NCBI RefSeq assembly: GCF_011057645.1
Contig: NZ_JAALGE010000037.1
Location: 1 to 32,029, forward strand
Source of the DNA: Marisediminicola senii
GTDB taxonomy: Bacteria > Actinomycetota > Actinomycetes > Actinomycetales > Microbacteriaceae
DNA length: 32,029 nucleotides
Direction: 5' to 3'
The notes under the pieces were generated by a model that had not been told where the DNA came from, did no database searches, and saw only the letters and a list, made by a program, of their open reading frames with translations. A program made the translations under genes and the position numbers. Of the stretch, positions 31,413 through 32,029 are shown in pieces (position 1 is the stretch's first letter; each line of letters begins with the position of its first letter).

Positions 31413-31625
31413 TCGAGTGGTACATGAACGCTCAGTAGAACACGAAGGGCGAATACCCTCGTCTACCTCTCGCCGCATCGAAGTCAGGAATCGTATGGCG
31501 TCTTCTGGTGATGCTGTGTTCCGTCGTTCAACTCCGTATTCGACACCTTCGTGCCCGGCCTCTACTCATCGTCACCCGACCAGTGCCACGAGGTCGGGCT
31601 CCGGACTGACAAATATTCTAATGAG

Positions 31626-31928
31626 ATGAGCGCGCGCGGAAAGGCACACCACACACCACTTATCGACGCCAAACGGCAAATCGTGGGCAAGGCGAGGTGG
31701 ATTGCCGCGATCTCCTGTGCCGGTGTAGCAATAGTGACCATGTTCATGGTCCTCAATTGGATCAGCGCAAACACTCAATCCCCAACGCCCTTCCCCATAC
31801 TGGGCGTACCGGGAGACACAGCCCTCGCCATCGTTTCCATCTGCGCTGTCGTGGTGATTGGCATCGTCTTGGGAGACGCATCGGGCCGCTACGACAGGGC
31901 TCGGGTCAAGTCCCCGGTGGTGGTGTAG
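31626..31928 (+). CDS. Small two-TM membrane protein with IS-encoded C-terminus
   Basis: A 100-residue protein. Two transmembrane segments (about residues 23-42, WIAAISCAGVAIVTMFMVLN, and 63-84, TALAIVSICAVVVIGIVLGD) are separated by a short polar loop. The last eight residues, RVKSPVVV, and the TAG are encoded within the 28-bp IS-like end (31904-31931), so the gene has probably been cut by insertion and fused to a stop in the IS end. Lies about 210 bp after the AlbA_2 gene. Not recognised. Confidence 0.5.
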   Translation: MSARGKAHHTPLIDAKRQIVGKARWIAAISCAGVAIVTMFMVLNWISANTQSPTPFPILGVPGDTALAIVSICAVVVIGIVLGDASGRYDRARVKSPVVV

Positions 31929-31931
31929 CGG
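31904..31931. repeat. Right copy of 28-bp inverted repeat (IS-like inward end)
   Basis: Inverted partner of 100-127 with one mismatch: starts GGTCAAGTCCCCGG and ends GGTGTAGCGG. The similarity extends outward into the IS-like gene end but not inward. Confidence 0.7.
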
Positions 31932-31949
31932 TGTCCTTCGGTTTGGGGG

Positions 31950-32029
31950 TTAGGCGCTGAGTCCGAGGGCGGGTTCGGTGGTCACCTCGGTTCCGGTGTC
32001 GGGGACGAGGGTGAGGCGGGATCTGGCGA
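31950..32029 (-). CDS. 3' end of an insertion-sequence-like gene (partial, right copy)
   Basis: The reverse frame ends SRLTLVPDTGTEVTTEPA and then LGLSA with TAA at 31950-31952; it aligns with the left-end frame (SRLTLITETRTEATTETT, LELSA). The two copies differ at about a quarter of bases, so they are related but not identical elements, or one has aged. The right copy has an in-frame, regular codon pattern and may be the intact one. IS family unknown from this tail. Confidence 0.5.
   Translation of the reverse strand, partial: ARSRLTLVPDTGTEVTTEPALGLSA

Noticed and set aside
1-32029. tRNA gene or tRNA-derived attachment site
   Set aside because: I looked for a tRNA-like sequence near the xis-like gene and the recombinase and saw no convincing cloverleaf or TTCRANTCC box.

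Overview
The window is high-GC DNA from an actinobacterium. The SCO6880-type conjugation protein, the actinobacterial style of transfer genes and the frequent GTG starts fit a Gram-positive actinomycete, probably Micrococcales/Microbacteriaceae, but no housekeeping gene confirms this. It is an accessory region: a conjugative element (integrative element or plasmid) carrying cargo, an IS21-family insertion sequence and a separate tyrosine-recombinase cassette. The two window ends carry inverted copies of the same sequence, each the 3' end of an insertion-sequence-like gene followed by a 28-bp inward end. The whole interior may therefore be bounded by two related IS copies in opposite orientation.

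Layout. 1-4254: left IS-like end, a broken small membrane-protein gene, an 804-residue ATPase with two N-terminal SLOG/TIR/deoxyribosyltransferase-like domains (a defence-like architecture), and a membrane-anchored protein. 4389-14364, all on the minus strand: the type IV secretion operon, read from high to low coordinate as ParA-like ATPase, small two-TM pilin-like protein, single-pass VirB8/TcpC-like protein, VirB6-like membrane protein, SCO6880/VirB4-N-like protein, VirB4-like ATPase, two-domain peptidoglycan hydrolase, a 41-residue protein, SSB and ArdC-like antirestriction protein. Several junctions overlap by 4-7 bp. 14854-15807: a DprA/SMF-like protein on the opposite strand. 15818-16841: a small conserved-type protein and a secreted protein. 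16865-19204: a complete IS21-family element with 4-bp target duplication, sitting in the loop of a 16-bp inverted repeat. 19239-20003: an unknown protein. 20076-23194: four overlapping minus-strand genes (active tyrosine recombinase, XRE regulator, zinc-finger recombinase-like protein without a catalytic Tyr, and a 108-residue protein). 23486-25189: small membrane proteins. 25206-27793: coupling protein and replication-relaxation protein. 27943-28121: a strongly structured intergenic region that is the best oriT candidate. 28330-29947: a winged-helix plasmid-type protein, an excisionase-like protein and a divergent XRE repressor with shared operators. 30150-31412: a Schlafen/AlbA-2 protein. 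31626-31928: a short membrane protein whose last codons lie in the right IS-like end.

How it fits together. DNA would be processed at the structured region near 28 kb, carried by the coupling protein to the channel encoded at 6.5-14.4 kb, and protected on arrival by SSB and ArdC. The Xis/XRE pair near 29.3 kb looks like the element's switch. No classical relaxase and no integrase in the usual place beside Xis are visible, so either they lie outside the window or the replication-relaxation protein and the recombinase cassette fill those roles. The most interesting candidates for undescribed biology are the 804-residue tandem-domain ATPase, the four-gene recombinase cassette with a built-in inactive partner, and the nested-hairpin oriT-like region.
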